From Korobacter sp963758505 (GTDB taxonomy: Bacteria; Acidobacteriota; Terriglobia; Terriglobales; Acidobacteriaceae), in contig CAVWVJ010000003.1 of the NCBI GenBank assembly GCA_963758505.1, positions 992,001-1,056,000 on the forward strand: a stretch of DNA of 64,000 nt. Direction: 5' to 3'. The notes beneath the pieces are model-generated. The model was not told the DNA's origin, searched no databases, and saw only the letters and a list, made by a program, of their open reading frames with translations. The position numbers and the translations under genes are program-made. Below, one piece after another: positions 1 through 11,000 of the stretch (position 1 is its first letter; each line of letters begins with the position of its first letter).

Positions 1-305
1 TCTTCGTTGGGAATCGAACCTTCCACCACCAAAACGAACGGCTCGAGTTCTCCCTTTTCCGCCTGGTAGAAGAATTTCATGAAATCGTCGCCGTTTTCAT
101 AAGCGAGTACCGGGTTATGCAGAAGCACTTTGGGAAGCCCGGGAATAGCCCCCAATAGAACATCTTCCACGCTGGGTTGCGTCGCAGCGGTTATGGACAC
201 TGAATCTCCGTCACAGCCCAAGCCCGCTGTGATCCACAGGACGTGGATTTCCGGAACTGCTGGTGGTTTCTGGGTCGAGCGACCGTATGGAGCTGCTTCG
301 GCCAT
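1..305 (-). CDS. hhyS: [NiFe]-hydrogenase small subunit, group 1h type (partial)
   Basis: This is the N-terminal 101 codons of a hydrogenase small subunit; the rest lies beyond the left edge. The protein begins MAEAAPYG and carries LWITAGLGCDGD, then TAATQPS and VVEGSIPNE, which are signatures of the actinobacterial-type (group 1h, formerly group 5) small subunit. That family oxidises trace atmospheric H2 and passes electrons through FeS clusters to the respiratory chain. The ATG at 303-305 is chosen because AAAGGAG lies about nine bases upstream. It diverges from a paralogue that starts at 668; by eye about 53 of 82 aligned residues are identical. The catalytic large subunit is probably further left, outside the window (inference). 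Confidence 0.88.
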   Translation of the reverse strand, partial: MAEAAPYGRSTQKPPAVPEIHVLWITAGLGCDGDSVSITAATQPSVEDVLLGAIPGLPKVLLHNPVLAYENGDDFMKFFYQAEKGELEPFVLVVEGSIPNE

Positions 306-667
306 AGTTACGATCTCCTTTCGCAGTCACCTGCGTTGGACACACCCCGCCAGCGCGGCTGGCGAAGAATGGAAATTGACAAATCTAAAGGTGTGGTGAA
401 GACGCCCGCACACGTGCCCCCACGGCACTTGCGCGACCCTCCATAAAAACAGGCGTGTGTCATTCCGAACAAGCGGGGCCCCCCTGTTTTCGCGTTGCTG
501 AAAACTACTAGCCTGCAGGTAGGGGTTTCCCCGATGTGAAGTTGCTGGATTTCGTGTGTTTAGAACAGCATTCAACCATCGCCTGAGCGGCAAAATGTGT
601 GGCCTTGCGAAGTCGAGTAGAATACGGCTCCGATTCTCAAGGTCCTGGCTTCTCGAGCGGAGGACGA
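306..667. promoter_or_regulatory. Divergent promoter region between two hydrogenase small-subunit genes
   Basis: This 362-base gap separates the two divergent starts and must hold both promoters. A TTGACA hexamer is visible at 376-381 on the plus strand, but I see no good matching -10 element. A short inverted repeat, GTGCC-N5-GGCAC, lies at 414-428. GGAGG at 659-663 is the ribosome site of the right-hand gene. I see no convincing gene here; the short ORFs lack coding character. Confidence 0.5.
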
Positions 668-1666
668 ATGACGCATAACGGCGTCGAAGCGATCGACGTT
701 CTCTGGATTACCGCCGGTCTTGGCTGTGACGGAGATACCATCGCCATGACCGCCGCGACTCAGCCGAGCATCGAGGACCTAATCGCCGGCGCGACGCCCT
801 GGGCACCCAGGATCGTTCTTCGTAATCCGTTTCTCTCCATGGAGAACGGCGACGAGTTCATGGCGCTCTTCCACCGTGCGGCGGAGGGAAATTCCGAAAA
901 GCCCTTCATCCTGGTTGTTGAAGGCTCGATCCCGAACGAGAAAAACAAGGCCGAAGGGTATTGGGCGTCTTTCGGTACTGACGCACAAACCGGGCAGCCC
1001 ATTACCACTTGTGAGTGGATCGACCGTCTCGCGCCGAAAGCCTGGGCCGTGATTGCAGCCGGGACCTGCGCGACCTATGGAGGCATCCATGCCATGGAGG
1101 GCAATCCCACGGGGTGTATGGGCTTGCCCGATTACCTCGGCTGGGATTTTCGGTCTCTTGCCGATATTCCCATCGTCTGTATTCCAGGGTGTCCGGTGCA
1201 GCCCGACAATTTCACCGAAACCCTGCTTTACCTTCTTCACATGGCAACCGGGCACGCCCCCATGATCCCGCTCGATGAGCGATTACGACCGACATGGCTC
1301 TTCGGCAGCACAGTTCATGAAGGATGCGACCGGGGAGGGTATTACGAACAGGCGCAATTCGCGGAACAGTACGGTTCTCCACTTTGCATCGTCAAATTAG
1401 GATGCTGGGGCCCAGTCGTGCAATGCAATGTAGGCAAGCGTGGCTGGATGGCCGGAATCGGCGGGTGCCCCAACGTGGGAGGCATTTGCATAGGGTGCAC
1501 GATGCCTGGTTTCCCTGACAAATTCATGCCATTTATGAACCAACCGCCGGGATCACTGCTTTCATCCAACGCGGTGCAAACCTACGGCAGGGCCATTCAT
1601 GCGCTGCGCAGGTTTACGCAAGAATCTCTGAACAAGGTTCCGAGCTGGCGCCGACACCGTCCCTGA
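668..1666 (+). CDS. Second [NiFe]-hydrogenase small subunit, group 1h type, without adjacent large subunit
   Basis: A complete 332-residue small subunit. Cys20 sits in LGCDGD, the place where this family replaces one proximal-cluster cysteine by an aspartate (known from the actinobacterial-type hydrogenase structure). Further ligands are Cys134 (AGTCATYGG) and Cys175 (IPGCPVQP). The distal and medial cluster region runs from His217/Cys220 through Cys240, Cys246, Cys253 and Cys267 to Cys277 (GGICIGCTMPGFPDKFMPF). No Tat signal is seen. ATG 668 is preferred over a GTG at 599 because GGAGG lies just upstream and homology begins there. All cluster residues look intact, so this is not a decaying copy. 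No large subunit follows; a histidine kinase starts 66 bases downstream on the same strand. It may be an alternative small subunit for the neighbouring enzyme or part of a sensory complex (inference). Confidence 0.9.
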   Translation: MTHNGVEAIDVLWITAGLGCDGDTIAMTAATQPSIEDLIAGATPWAPRIVLRNPFLSMENGDEFMALFHRAAEGNSEKPFILVVEGSIPNEKNKAEGYWASFGTDAQTGQPITTCEWIDRLAPKAWAVIAAGTCATYGGIHAMEGNPTGCMGLPDYLGWDFRSLADIPIVCIPGCPVQPDNFTETLLYLLHMATGHAPMIPLDERLRPTWLFGSTVHEGCDRGGYYEQAQFAEQYGSPLCIVKLGCWGPVVQCNVGKRGWMAGIGGCPNVGGICIGCTMPGFPDKFMPFMNQPPGSLLSSNAVQTYGRAIHALRRFTQESLNKVPSWRRHRP

Positions 1667-1732
1667 CAGGCCGCGCCGTCTGAGTTTCACCAGCCCTTTC
1701 CCTTCGCGATTAGGACGAAGGCGCGGAGTCCC

Positions 1733-3289
1733 ATGTCGTCATTGCCCCGGAGACCCAGCCAGCCCGATGAATTTGGCCTGCCACTCCAAGGGCTCGACGC
1801 TCTCGATCCCGAAACCGCAGCTCGCATTCTCGAAGAACTGGCCAACGTCTTCAGCGCGCCTGACAGCGCGGCCGCCGAAGGTCCTCTCCCCAACCTGGAA
1901 GCCAAGTACCGCGCCCTGCTCGAACAACTGCCGGCCGTAGTTTTCATGGCTTATCTCGATCGGGGGCGGGGCGAAGCTTATGTCAGCCCGCAGATCGAGG
2001 CTTTGCTCGGTTTTTCGCAAGAGGAGTGGCTGGAAGACCCTGTGCAGTGGTATCGCCACATCCATCCCGATGACAAGCAGCGCTGGAGCCTTGAAGCGGC
2101 CGACATGTTCCTCTCCGGAAACCCGCTCCGCTCCGCTTATCGCGTGATTGCCCGCGACGGCCGGACCATCTGGTTCCGTTGCGAGGCCCAGATGATGCGC
2201 CGCGAGGATGGCCGCCCGTGGTTCATTCACGGAGTCGCCTTCGACATTACCGATTTGAAGCATACCGAAGCCCAACTCCAGGAGGAGCGTAACCTTGCCT
2301 CGGCAGTTCTCGAAACGGTCGGAGCCTTGGTTGTCGTGCTCGACCCCTACGGCCGGATCATCCGATTCAACCGGGCGTGCGAGCAGATTACCGGTTACGA
2401 GCTCGATGAAGTTGTTCGCAAGCGGCTATGGGATCTTTTCATGACCCCCGAAGAGGCGGAACGCTTCAAAGCCATTTTCGAACAACTCCGTAGGGACCAG
2501 ATGCCGCGCGAATTCGAGAGTTACTGGTCCAATCGGAACGGGGGACACCGGCTGATCTCATGGTCGAGTACGGTTTTGCCCGGGCCCAACGGCACTCCGG
2601 CTTACATCGTTGTCAGCGGGACCGATATGACCGAGCGTAAACGCCTGGAAAAGGCAGTGCTCGAAATCAGCGCGAGGGAACAACGCCGCATTGGGCAGGA
2701 CTTGCATGATGGTCTCGGTCAGCAACTCACCGGCATAGCTTTTATGTCGAAGGTGCAGGAACAGAAGCTGAAGGAAAAGCGCCTGCCCGAAACCGTCGAC
2801 GCGGCCAAGATCGTCCAGCTCGTCAATGACGCCATTCACAAGACTCGCGAGTTGTCCCGCGGCCTGGCGCCCGTAATGTCAGATGCAAGCGGCCTCATGT
2901 CGGCGCTGGAACTGTATGCCCATGAGGTTTGCGATGTGTTTCGTGTGAGCTGCGAATTCCGCTGCGAAAAACAGCTGCTGGTGCAGGATCTGACCATCGC
3001 AACTCACCTCTATCATATTGCGCGAGAAGCAGTGAACAATGCGGTCAAGCACGGACGGGCCCAGACCATCGAAATATTTCTATCGCATAACGACGGCAGG
3101 GGTATCCTTAGCGTCAAGGATGACGGCACCGGCTTCGTTCGCCCTCCTTCGAGTAACACCGGTATGGGGCTCCACATCATGAACTATCGGGCTGGAATGG
3201 CCGGCGGGACCGTGCAGATCCATCCAGGTACCGATGGGGGAACCGTCGTCACCTGCCTTTTTCCCCTCAAAGGTGGGGATTCGGCGTAA
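1733..3289 (+). CDS. PAS-domain sensor histidine kinase, NarX/DegS class
   Basis: A 518-residue kinase without obvious membrane helices, so probably cytoplasmic. A first PAS domain covers about residues 65-175 (WYRHIHPDD; GVAFDITDLK) and a second about 185-305 (ending VSGTDMTER). A HisKA_3 dimerisation domain follows with phospho-acceptor His325 in RIGQDLHDGLGQQL. A C-terminal HATPase domain carries DDGTGF and TGMGLHIMNYRA. It overlaps the next gene by one base (TAATG), so kinase and regulator are translationally coupled. The 66-base gap behind the hydrogenase small subunit suggests co-transcription. The signal is unknown; a PAS domain could bind haem, flavin or a redox partner, but no ligand can be read from the sequence. 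Confidence 0.92.
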   Translation: MSSLPRRPSQPDEFGLPLQGLDALDPETAARILEELANVFSAPDSAAAEGPLPNLEAKYRALLEQLPAVVFMAYLDRGRGEAYVSPQIEALLGFSQEEWLEDPVQWYRHIHPDDKQRWSLEAADMFLSGNPLRSAYRVIARDGRTIWFRCEAQMMRREDGRPWFIHGVAFDITDLKHTEAQLQEERNLASAVLETVGALVVVLDPYGRIIRFNRACEQITGYELDEVVRKRLWDLFMTPEEAERFKAIFEQLRRDQMPREFESYWSNRNGGHRLISWSSTVLPGPNGTPAYIVVSGTDMTERKRLEKAVLEISAREQRRIGQDLHDGLGQQLTGIAFMSKVQEQKLKEKRLPETVDAAKIVQLVNDAIHKTRELSRGLAPVMSDASGLMSALELYAHEVCDVFRVSCEFRCEKQLLVQDLTIATHLYHIAREAVNNAVKHGRAQTIEIFLSHNDGRGILSVKDDGTGFVRPPSSNTGMGLHIMNYRAGMAGGTVQIHPGTDGGTVVTCLFPLKGGDSA

Positions 3290-3984
3290 TGAATATGGGC
3301 ACACGCATGTCGCGCCAAATCGCTTCGCGAAAGACTCGTGTCTTTGTCGTCGACGATCACCCGATCGTTCGTCAAGGCCTCGCTCTGATGATCAACCAGC
3401 AGCCGGATCTCGCGGTCTGTGGCGAAGCCGAAGAAGCGGAACGCGCCTTGCAGGATATAGGGGCCTGTAAACCCGATATCGTGGTGATCGACATTTCGCT
3501 GAACGGTCCAGACGGCCTCGACCTTCTCAAGAACCTGCGACTGCGGTCGCCCGAACTTCCGGTTCTCATCCTATCCATGCATGATGAGTCGGTGTACGCC
3601 GAGCGCGCGCTGCGAGCCGGAGCCAATGGCTACATCATGAAGCAGGAGGCGACGGAAAAAGTCCTCATTGCCTTACGCCGCATCTTGAGCAAGGAAATCT
3701 ATGTCAGTGACCGCATCGCGAACCGGATGCTGCAACACTTTGTTCGGGGCACCGACAACGAAATTCATCCGGTGGTTGCCGAACTGAGCGATAGGGAATT
3801 GGAGGTGTTTCGCCTGATCGGAGACGGCCGCGGTACCCGGCAGATTGCCGAGCAACTGCACCTCAGTGTCAAGACGGTGGAGTCGTACCAGGCTCATATC
3901 AAGGAAAAGCTATCGCTTCGGAGTGCGCGCGAGCTGGTACAGCACGCAATCCAGTGGAACATCAGCGAGAAGCGGACCGCCTGA
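3289..3984 (+). CDS. NarL/FixJ-family response regulator
   Basis: A 231-residue regulator with a receiver domain (acidic pair in VVDDHP, phospho-acceptor Asp68 in VVIDISLNG, Ser96, Lys118) and a C-terminal LuxR-type helix-turn-helix (LSDRELEVFRLIGDG, then KTVESYQAHIKEKL). It is the cognate partner of the kinase it overlaps. Starts at 3289, 3295 or 3307 are all possible; 3289 is chosen because of the TAATG junction. Its stop codon abuts the stop of a convergent small gene with no base between them. Targets are unknown; the neighbouring hydrogenase genes are the natural first guess. Confidence 0.93.
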   Translation: MNMGTRMSRQIASRKTRVFVVDDHPIVRQGLALMINQQPDLAVCGEAEEAERALQDIGACKPDIVVIDISLNGPDGLDLLKNLRLRSPELPVLILSMHDESVYAERALRAGANGYIMKQEATEKVLIALRRILSKEIYVSDRIANRMLQHFVRGTDNEIHPVVAELSDRELEVFRLIGDGRGTRQIAEQLHLSVKTVESYQAHIKEKLSLRSARELVQHAIQWNISEKRTA

Positions 3985-4236
3985 TCAATCTTTCCTGCAG
4001 GCACCCTGGCACTTGTTCTCGCCCCATTTCACGCCAAGCGCGTGCAGCATGAGCTCATCCCCCATCGATAACTTGGTTGGATTGGTCACGACCTCGTAAG
4101 CATACGCGACCGTTGCGTCCATGGTGATGCACCATGACTCATGACGCACAATTCCTTTGCAATGTTCGCATTCCGCCTGCGCGTTGTAGCGGTTACTGTG
4201 ATACCAGACTGTCGGGCTGTTATTCGACATCGCCAT
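3985..4236 (-). CDS. Small Cys-containing protein of unknown function
   Basis: An 83-residue protein with two possible metal-binding cysteine pairs: ECEHC near residue 24 and KCQGAC close to the C-terminus, with a further lone Cys in SWCITMD. It has no signal peptide or membrane helix. The residue pattern (WYHSNRYNAQAECEHC, LHALGVKWGENKC) looks like a genuine folded small protein, and I have an impression of similar acidobacterial hypothetical proteins, but I do not recognise a named family. ATG starts at 4236 or 4230 are both possible. The gene converges on the response regulator end to end. A metal- or redox-binding role is only a guess from the cysteines. Confidence 0.6.
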   Translation of the reverse strand: MAMSNNSPTVWYHSNRYNAQAECEHCKGIVRHESWCITMDATVAYAYEVVTNPTKLSMGDELMLHALGVKWGENKCQGACRKD

Positions 4237-4455
4237 CTCTCGGGGCCTTCCACTGCAGAGCGGGAGACAGATTGCCCACTCTCGAAGACCCGCTTACTAA
4301 GCCGATAGTAGGCCGGGACTTCCGTCCAATCGATGGCTCCCATCACATGGACTTGTGACTGGCGTCACAAACAATTGACCGGGAAATTATCCATTCCAGA
4401 GTGGGTTCGAGGCGGGCACGGTGATTCGCGATTCCGAGAATGTGAATTGATTGGC

Positions 4456-4490
4456 GGAGAAAGTGCGAGCGCTTGCTGCAACGCTCGCAC
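4456..4490 (-). terminator. Hairpin downstream of katG
   Basis: A perfect nine-base stem GTGCGAGCG/CGCTCGCAC (4463-4471 and 4482-4490), extended inside by TTGC/GCAA, lies 12 bases beyond the katG stop. Read on the minus strand it is followed by TTTCTCC, a short T-tract. This is a plausible rho-independent terminator, weak in its U-run. Confidence 0.6.
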
Positions 4491-4502
4491 CTTCCGATTC
4501 CT

Positions 4503-6764
<2,262 letters not shown>

Positions 6765-6807
6765 ATTTTTATCTTCTCCTCGTGCCAGCCAGATGTAAAG
6801 TATATCT

Positions 6808-6828
6808 TTCCTATGATTTCCATAGGAA
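6808..6828. promoter_or_regulatory. Palindrome in the katG-oxyR intergenic region, candidate OxyR site
   Basis: TTCCTATG-ATTTC-CATAGGAA is an eight-base perfect inverted repeat with a five-base spacer, in the 90-base gap between katG and oxyR. The inner CTAT/ATAG halves resemble half-sites of the OxyR operator, and shared operators between a LysR-type gene and its divergent target are standard. Assignment to OxyR is inference. Confidence 0.6.
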
Positions 6829-6854
6829 TCGCGTCTTGCTGCTTTGAAGGTAGA

Positions 6855-7748
6855 ATGGAACTCCACCAGCTTCGTTATTTCTGCGCAGTCGCCCGGCATG
6901 GAACCTTTACCCGCGCTTCCGAGATCGAGCGCGTGGCGCAGCCTTCTCTTTCACAGCAGATCCTGAAGCTCGAAGCGGAGTTGGGCGCGCGCCTCTTCGA
7001 TCGCCTGCCCCGCTCTGCCAAGCTCACCGTGTTCGGGAAGGTCTTTCTGCCGAAGGCAGAACGGATCCTTCGCGAGTTGGAGGAAGCCAGGAGCGAGCTT
7101 CTGGACATGTCTGGAAATGAGAAAGGAGAGGTGATCGTCGGCATCATTCCCACGATCGCTGCCTATCTGGTGCCCAGATTGCTGAAAGGCTTCGCGGTCC
7201 GCCATCCACGTATCACGGTCAAAGTCCTCGAAGACATCACTCCCAGCCTGCTGCAGCGCCTGCACGAGAGCACGCTTGACGTGGCCATTGCGGCGTTGCC
7301 GGTTGACGGAGGTGAGCTCACCACCGAGGAACTATTCGAGGAGAGGTTCTATGCAGTCTTGCCACAAAACCATCGCTGTGCGTCACACACTTCGATCAGC
7401 CTCACCGAGCTGAACCACGAACCGTTTCTGCTCCTGAAGGAAGGCCATTGCTTTCGCGACAGCGTGATCGCCGCGTGTCAGAAATCGAAGGTATCTCCCA
7501 GCGTAGTGTTCGAGAGCGGCCAGTTCGCCACCATTCTCGCGATGGTCTCTGCCGGGATGGGCGTATCGGCAGTACCGGCCATGGCCGTGCGACCGCAGCC
7601 GGGATGCAAGTTCATTCCGATCTCAGGAAAACACAGCACCCGGAAGGTTGGTATCGTGACCCTGCGACACCACTACCAGAGTCGCGCACAGCGCCTGCTT
7701 ATGAAGCAAGTCCGGGACGCTTGCAGAAAGCCTGCCCGAGCCTCCTGA
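6855..7748 (+). CDS. oxyR: LysR-type peroxide-sensing regulator OxyR
   Basis: A 297-residue LysR-family regulator. The N-terminal winged helix begins MELHQLRYFCAVARHGTFTR. The effector domain has Cys199 and Cys208 in KEGHCFRDSVIAAC, the same positions and spacing as the redox disulfide pair of E. coli OxyR, so it should sense H2O2 directly. ATG 6855 is chosen because homology starts there and GAAGG precedes it; the longer upstream frame overlaps katG. It sits divergent from katG, its expected target, with a palindrome between them. Confidence 0.94.
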   Translation: MELHQLRYFCAVARHGTFTRASEIERVAQPSLSQQILKLEAELGARLFDRLPRSAKLTVFGKVFLPKAERILRELEEARSELLDMSGNEKGEVIVGIIPTIAAYLVPRLLKGFAVRHPRITVKVLEDITPSLLQRLHESTLDVAIAALPVDGGELTTEELFEERFYAVLPQNHRCASHTSISLTELNHEPFLLLKEGHCFRDSVIAACQKSKVSPSVVFESGQFATILAMVSAGMGVSAVPAMAVRPQPGCKFIPISGKHSTRKVGIVTLRHHYQSRAQRLLMKQVRDACRKPARAS

Positions 7749-8010
7749 GCTCTGTGCTCACGTGGTTCTTTGTTGGAATGCCGATTGTTGTCGCCGTGAG
7801 GCATTATGCCAGCTACGCGGCTAGGCCGACCGCGCGTGAATACCAGGGAGATTCCCCTTTATCAAGCATCAGAGAACGCGACTTATGATGTTAAGAAATA
7901 TCTTCGATCTCCGAAGCTCGACGAGTTTCGCGAAAGCACACGATGCTCCTTCCTGGCGCCGAATGCTTCGCTCTTCAATGGATACAGATGGCGGGTAGGT
8001 AGCGCATTGG

Positions 8011-8040
8011 TAAGAAAGGGCCCGCCTTCACGGCGAGCCC
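8011..8040 (-). terminator. Terminator of the Oar-like receptor gene
   Basis: On the minus strand GGGCTCGCC-GTGAA-GGCGGGCCC forms a nine-base stem with one T-G pair and a five-base loop (8018-8040), followed by TTTCTTA. It lies 38 bases beyond the receptor stop codon. Good rho-independent terminator. Confidence 0.75.
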
Positions 8041-8078
8041 AAGTTCAGAAGCCAGCGCAACCTCTGAGAGCAGTGCAC

Positions 8079-11000
8079 CTAGAAGATCAGTTTCATCACG
8101 AGCTGGAGGGTACGAGCGTTGTTTGCGAAAACCTGGCTAGGCTGATTGAAAAGGCCTCCCGGGATGGTGACAAACGGGGTGATATTCGTGAACGCGACTG
8201 GCTGAACAGTACTGATCGCGCCCGCTACATACTGAGAGTGGTTGAAAACGTTCAACGCCTGTGCCTGAAACTCGAAGGACGTATGCTCGGTAAAGTTAAT
8301 GCGCTTTACCGCCGTCATATCGACATTATTGATATGCGGCAGAGCCTGGGTGTTCCGCGCTGCCGTCGCATACGCACCCGGACCAGCCTGGATGTAATAA
8401 GCGTTAGGATTTTCCGCAACGTAGGCAACGGTGGCGCCGGCGCTATTGGTCAGAGCCATGACGGAAGATCCGGTACCCGGAATGCCCTGCGGGTTGATGA
8501 TGGAGCGGTCTGGTGCGCTGTCTCCGTTGAGGTTTGAATCCACGCCACTCTGAACGGTCCAGTATTCAGGGGACTGGAAGGTGTAAACCGGGGCCAGTTC
8601 CCAATTGCTGAGAAGGTTCTTTGCCACCCAGTTGGAGTTCTTGAAGAATGGAACGTCATACAACATTTCGACGGTCACCCGGTGACGTCGATCCAGAGCC
8701 GAAGTGCCATAGTCGGCGGCAACATTCTGGAAGTCCTGCGGACGCCGCGGCGTGAGCTGCGTGGAAAACACCTCAGCTGTGGAGTCGTCCCATGCATGGC
8801 TCCAGGTCCAGGCGGCCTGGAATTGCAAACCGTGGGTGAAATTGCGGCTGAACTGCGTCTGCAGGCCGTGATAGAGCGAGTGGCCGTAGGGCTCGTAGGC
8901 GGTGAGGTTAGCGGCGAAGCAAGGTGAGACATCTGCTCCTCCGGGTCCCGCTCCGCAACCAGAGATGTACGCGGGCACGTAATTTCCTGCGGCAGAGACC
9001 TGATCCAACGTCGGTAGCGCGTTCAGCGTTGCCTGCGAAGGAGCTGTCAAATAAGTTGGAAGGTTGTTGGTTGCGCTGATTGGTGATTGCCGGTTGATGC
9101 GCTCCTGCACCGGTAGGTGAATGCCACGTGTTCCGACGTAACGAACTTCCATGGTGTACTTGTTGGAGAATACGTGCTGTATCCCGAGGTTCCAACTTTC
9201 CGTATAGGGCAATTGCTGGTTAGGAACGTAGCCGCCGGTGCTTTCCTGTGCGCTGACAGCGTCAGGAAAGACTTGGAAGCCACTGCCGCCCGCCGGCATG
9301 CCTCCGTTCGCCAGGAATGCCGTCGTGCCATTGGTGCCGCCCGGTCCGTAATGGCAGGTGGCTGTCGGAATGTTCCCGATGTCGCAGGTCGAAGTGAACT
9401 GTGGAGGGGAACTCAGGATTCCGAGATTATCGAACAGAACATCGTAAGCAAGGCCAAATCCGCCGCGGATCGACGTGTTTCCTGACGAGCCTGGCGAGTA
9501 GGCAAAGCCGATCCGGGGAGCAAAGTTCTTGTACTGAGGTTGAGGCGAGCTGAAATTGATCAGCCCCGGCACGTTGGAGATGGTGTTGAGATTCTGCAGC
9601 CTTTCGGAGTAGGGCACCGAAGTGAACTCGTAGCGCAAACCGAGATCGATGGAGAGGTGTGGGTTAACTTTCCATTGATCCTGGCCGTAGCCATAAATTG
9701 CACTCTGATCTCCGTAATAAGTCACACTCCCAATCGAGCGCTCGCCAAAGTAATCGGGAGCTAAATCACTCAGGTAGTTCTGCAACGTGGTGTACTCGTA
9801 ATCGCCACGTGCGCGTTGCGTGAACCCCTGCGGCGAGATGTATTTGCGGCCTTCCACGCCGAACTTGAAATTGTGGTGGCCGTGAATCCAGCTCACATTG
9901 TCCGTAGCCTGGTAAATGTTCTGCACCGAGAACTGGGGCGCATTCGGGTCCGGTCCAACCTGAACTTGCATGTCGTTAATCTGGAGGTTCGGGAAGGAGT
10001 CGAGGCCCGGGAAGGACTGCGGGCCGACGGTCGTATAAATTGTCGTCCGATTGAAGCCGAGCCGTAACTCGTTGTTCAAGGCGGGGGTGAAGTTGTGGTA
10101 TTCGCCGAGGGTTACCAACGTGTTTCGTATCGGTTGCGTCGTCCAGAAGCTCGCGATGTTGGCTGCGGTGTCGAGCGAATCCACCTTCTCGTAAATCCAG
10201 CGTCCACGCAGCTGGTCCTTGTCGGATAGGTTCCAGTCGATGCTGTTCGTGCTGGTGAACGTGTTGGTGTAGAAGCCTCCATTCGTGTCGAGCAATCCAA
10301 TCTGGTAAGGAGTTTGCGCCGTCGGATTGCCGCTAGGGTCGACCGCGGTCGTCCAGCTTGCGGTGTCGCCGCAGGCAGTGTTCGTGCCGGGTGCTGTCGC
10401 GGTGCCTACATATTTCTGGTATTGCGCCAGGTTGTTGGCGTTGACCGCGCCGTAAGGATTGGCGAGGCCCGCGATCGTGGCATAGCCCAGTGCGGTGGGA
10501 GCGCACGCAAAAGCTCCCGAGCTCTTCTGGCCGACCCAGTTGTATTCCTGGTTAGTAAAGAAAAAGAGTTTATCCTTCACGATAGGTCCGCCGATCTGGC
10601 CGCCGGCGCGATCGAATGTGAAGGGATTATTGGTGTACGGGCCGGGAGCTTCGGACCGGGCCGTCGAAGCATCGATGCCGTTCAGGTTTCGATTCTGAAA
10701 ATAGTCATAGATGCGGCCATGAAACCTATTCGTGCCGCTCAGAACGGTCTGGTTGAATTGCCCGCCCGACGAGTGTCCGAACTCGGCCGAGAACTGGTTC
10801 TGCAAGACCGTGAAGTTTTCGACCGCGTCGTTCGGAATCGTTACTACCGGTCCGGTCACGGTCTTACTGTTATTGTCGACGCCCTCTACCGTGAAATTGT
10901 TATTGCGGGGACGCTGGCCCGAAATCGATGGGCCGGTACCCACACCGATACCGCCGCTGCTGGCAACCCCAGCGTCGAGTAACGAGAGGTTCAATACACC

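Noticed and set aside
7806..8537. 243-codon plus-strand frame after oxyR
   Set aside because: Most of it is antisense to the Oar-like receptor and its terminator; no ribosome site or family features.
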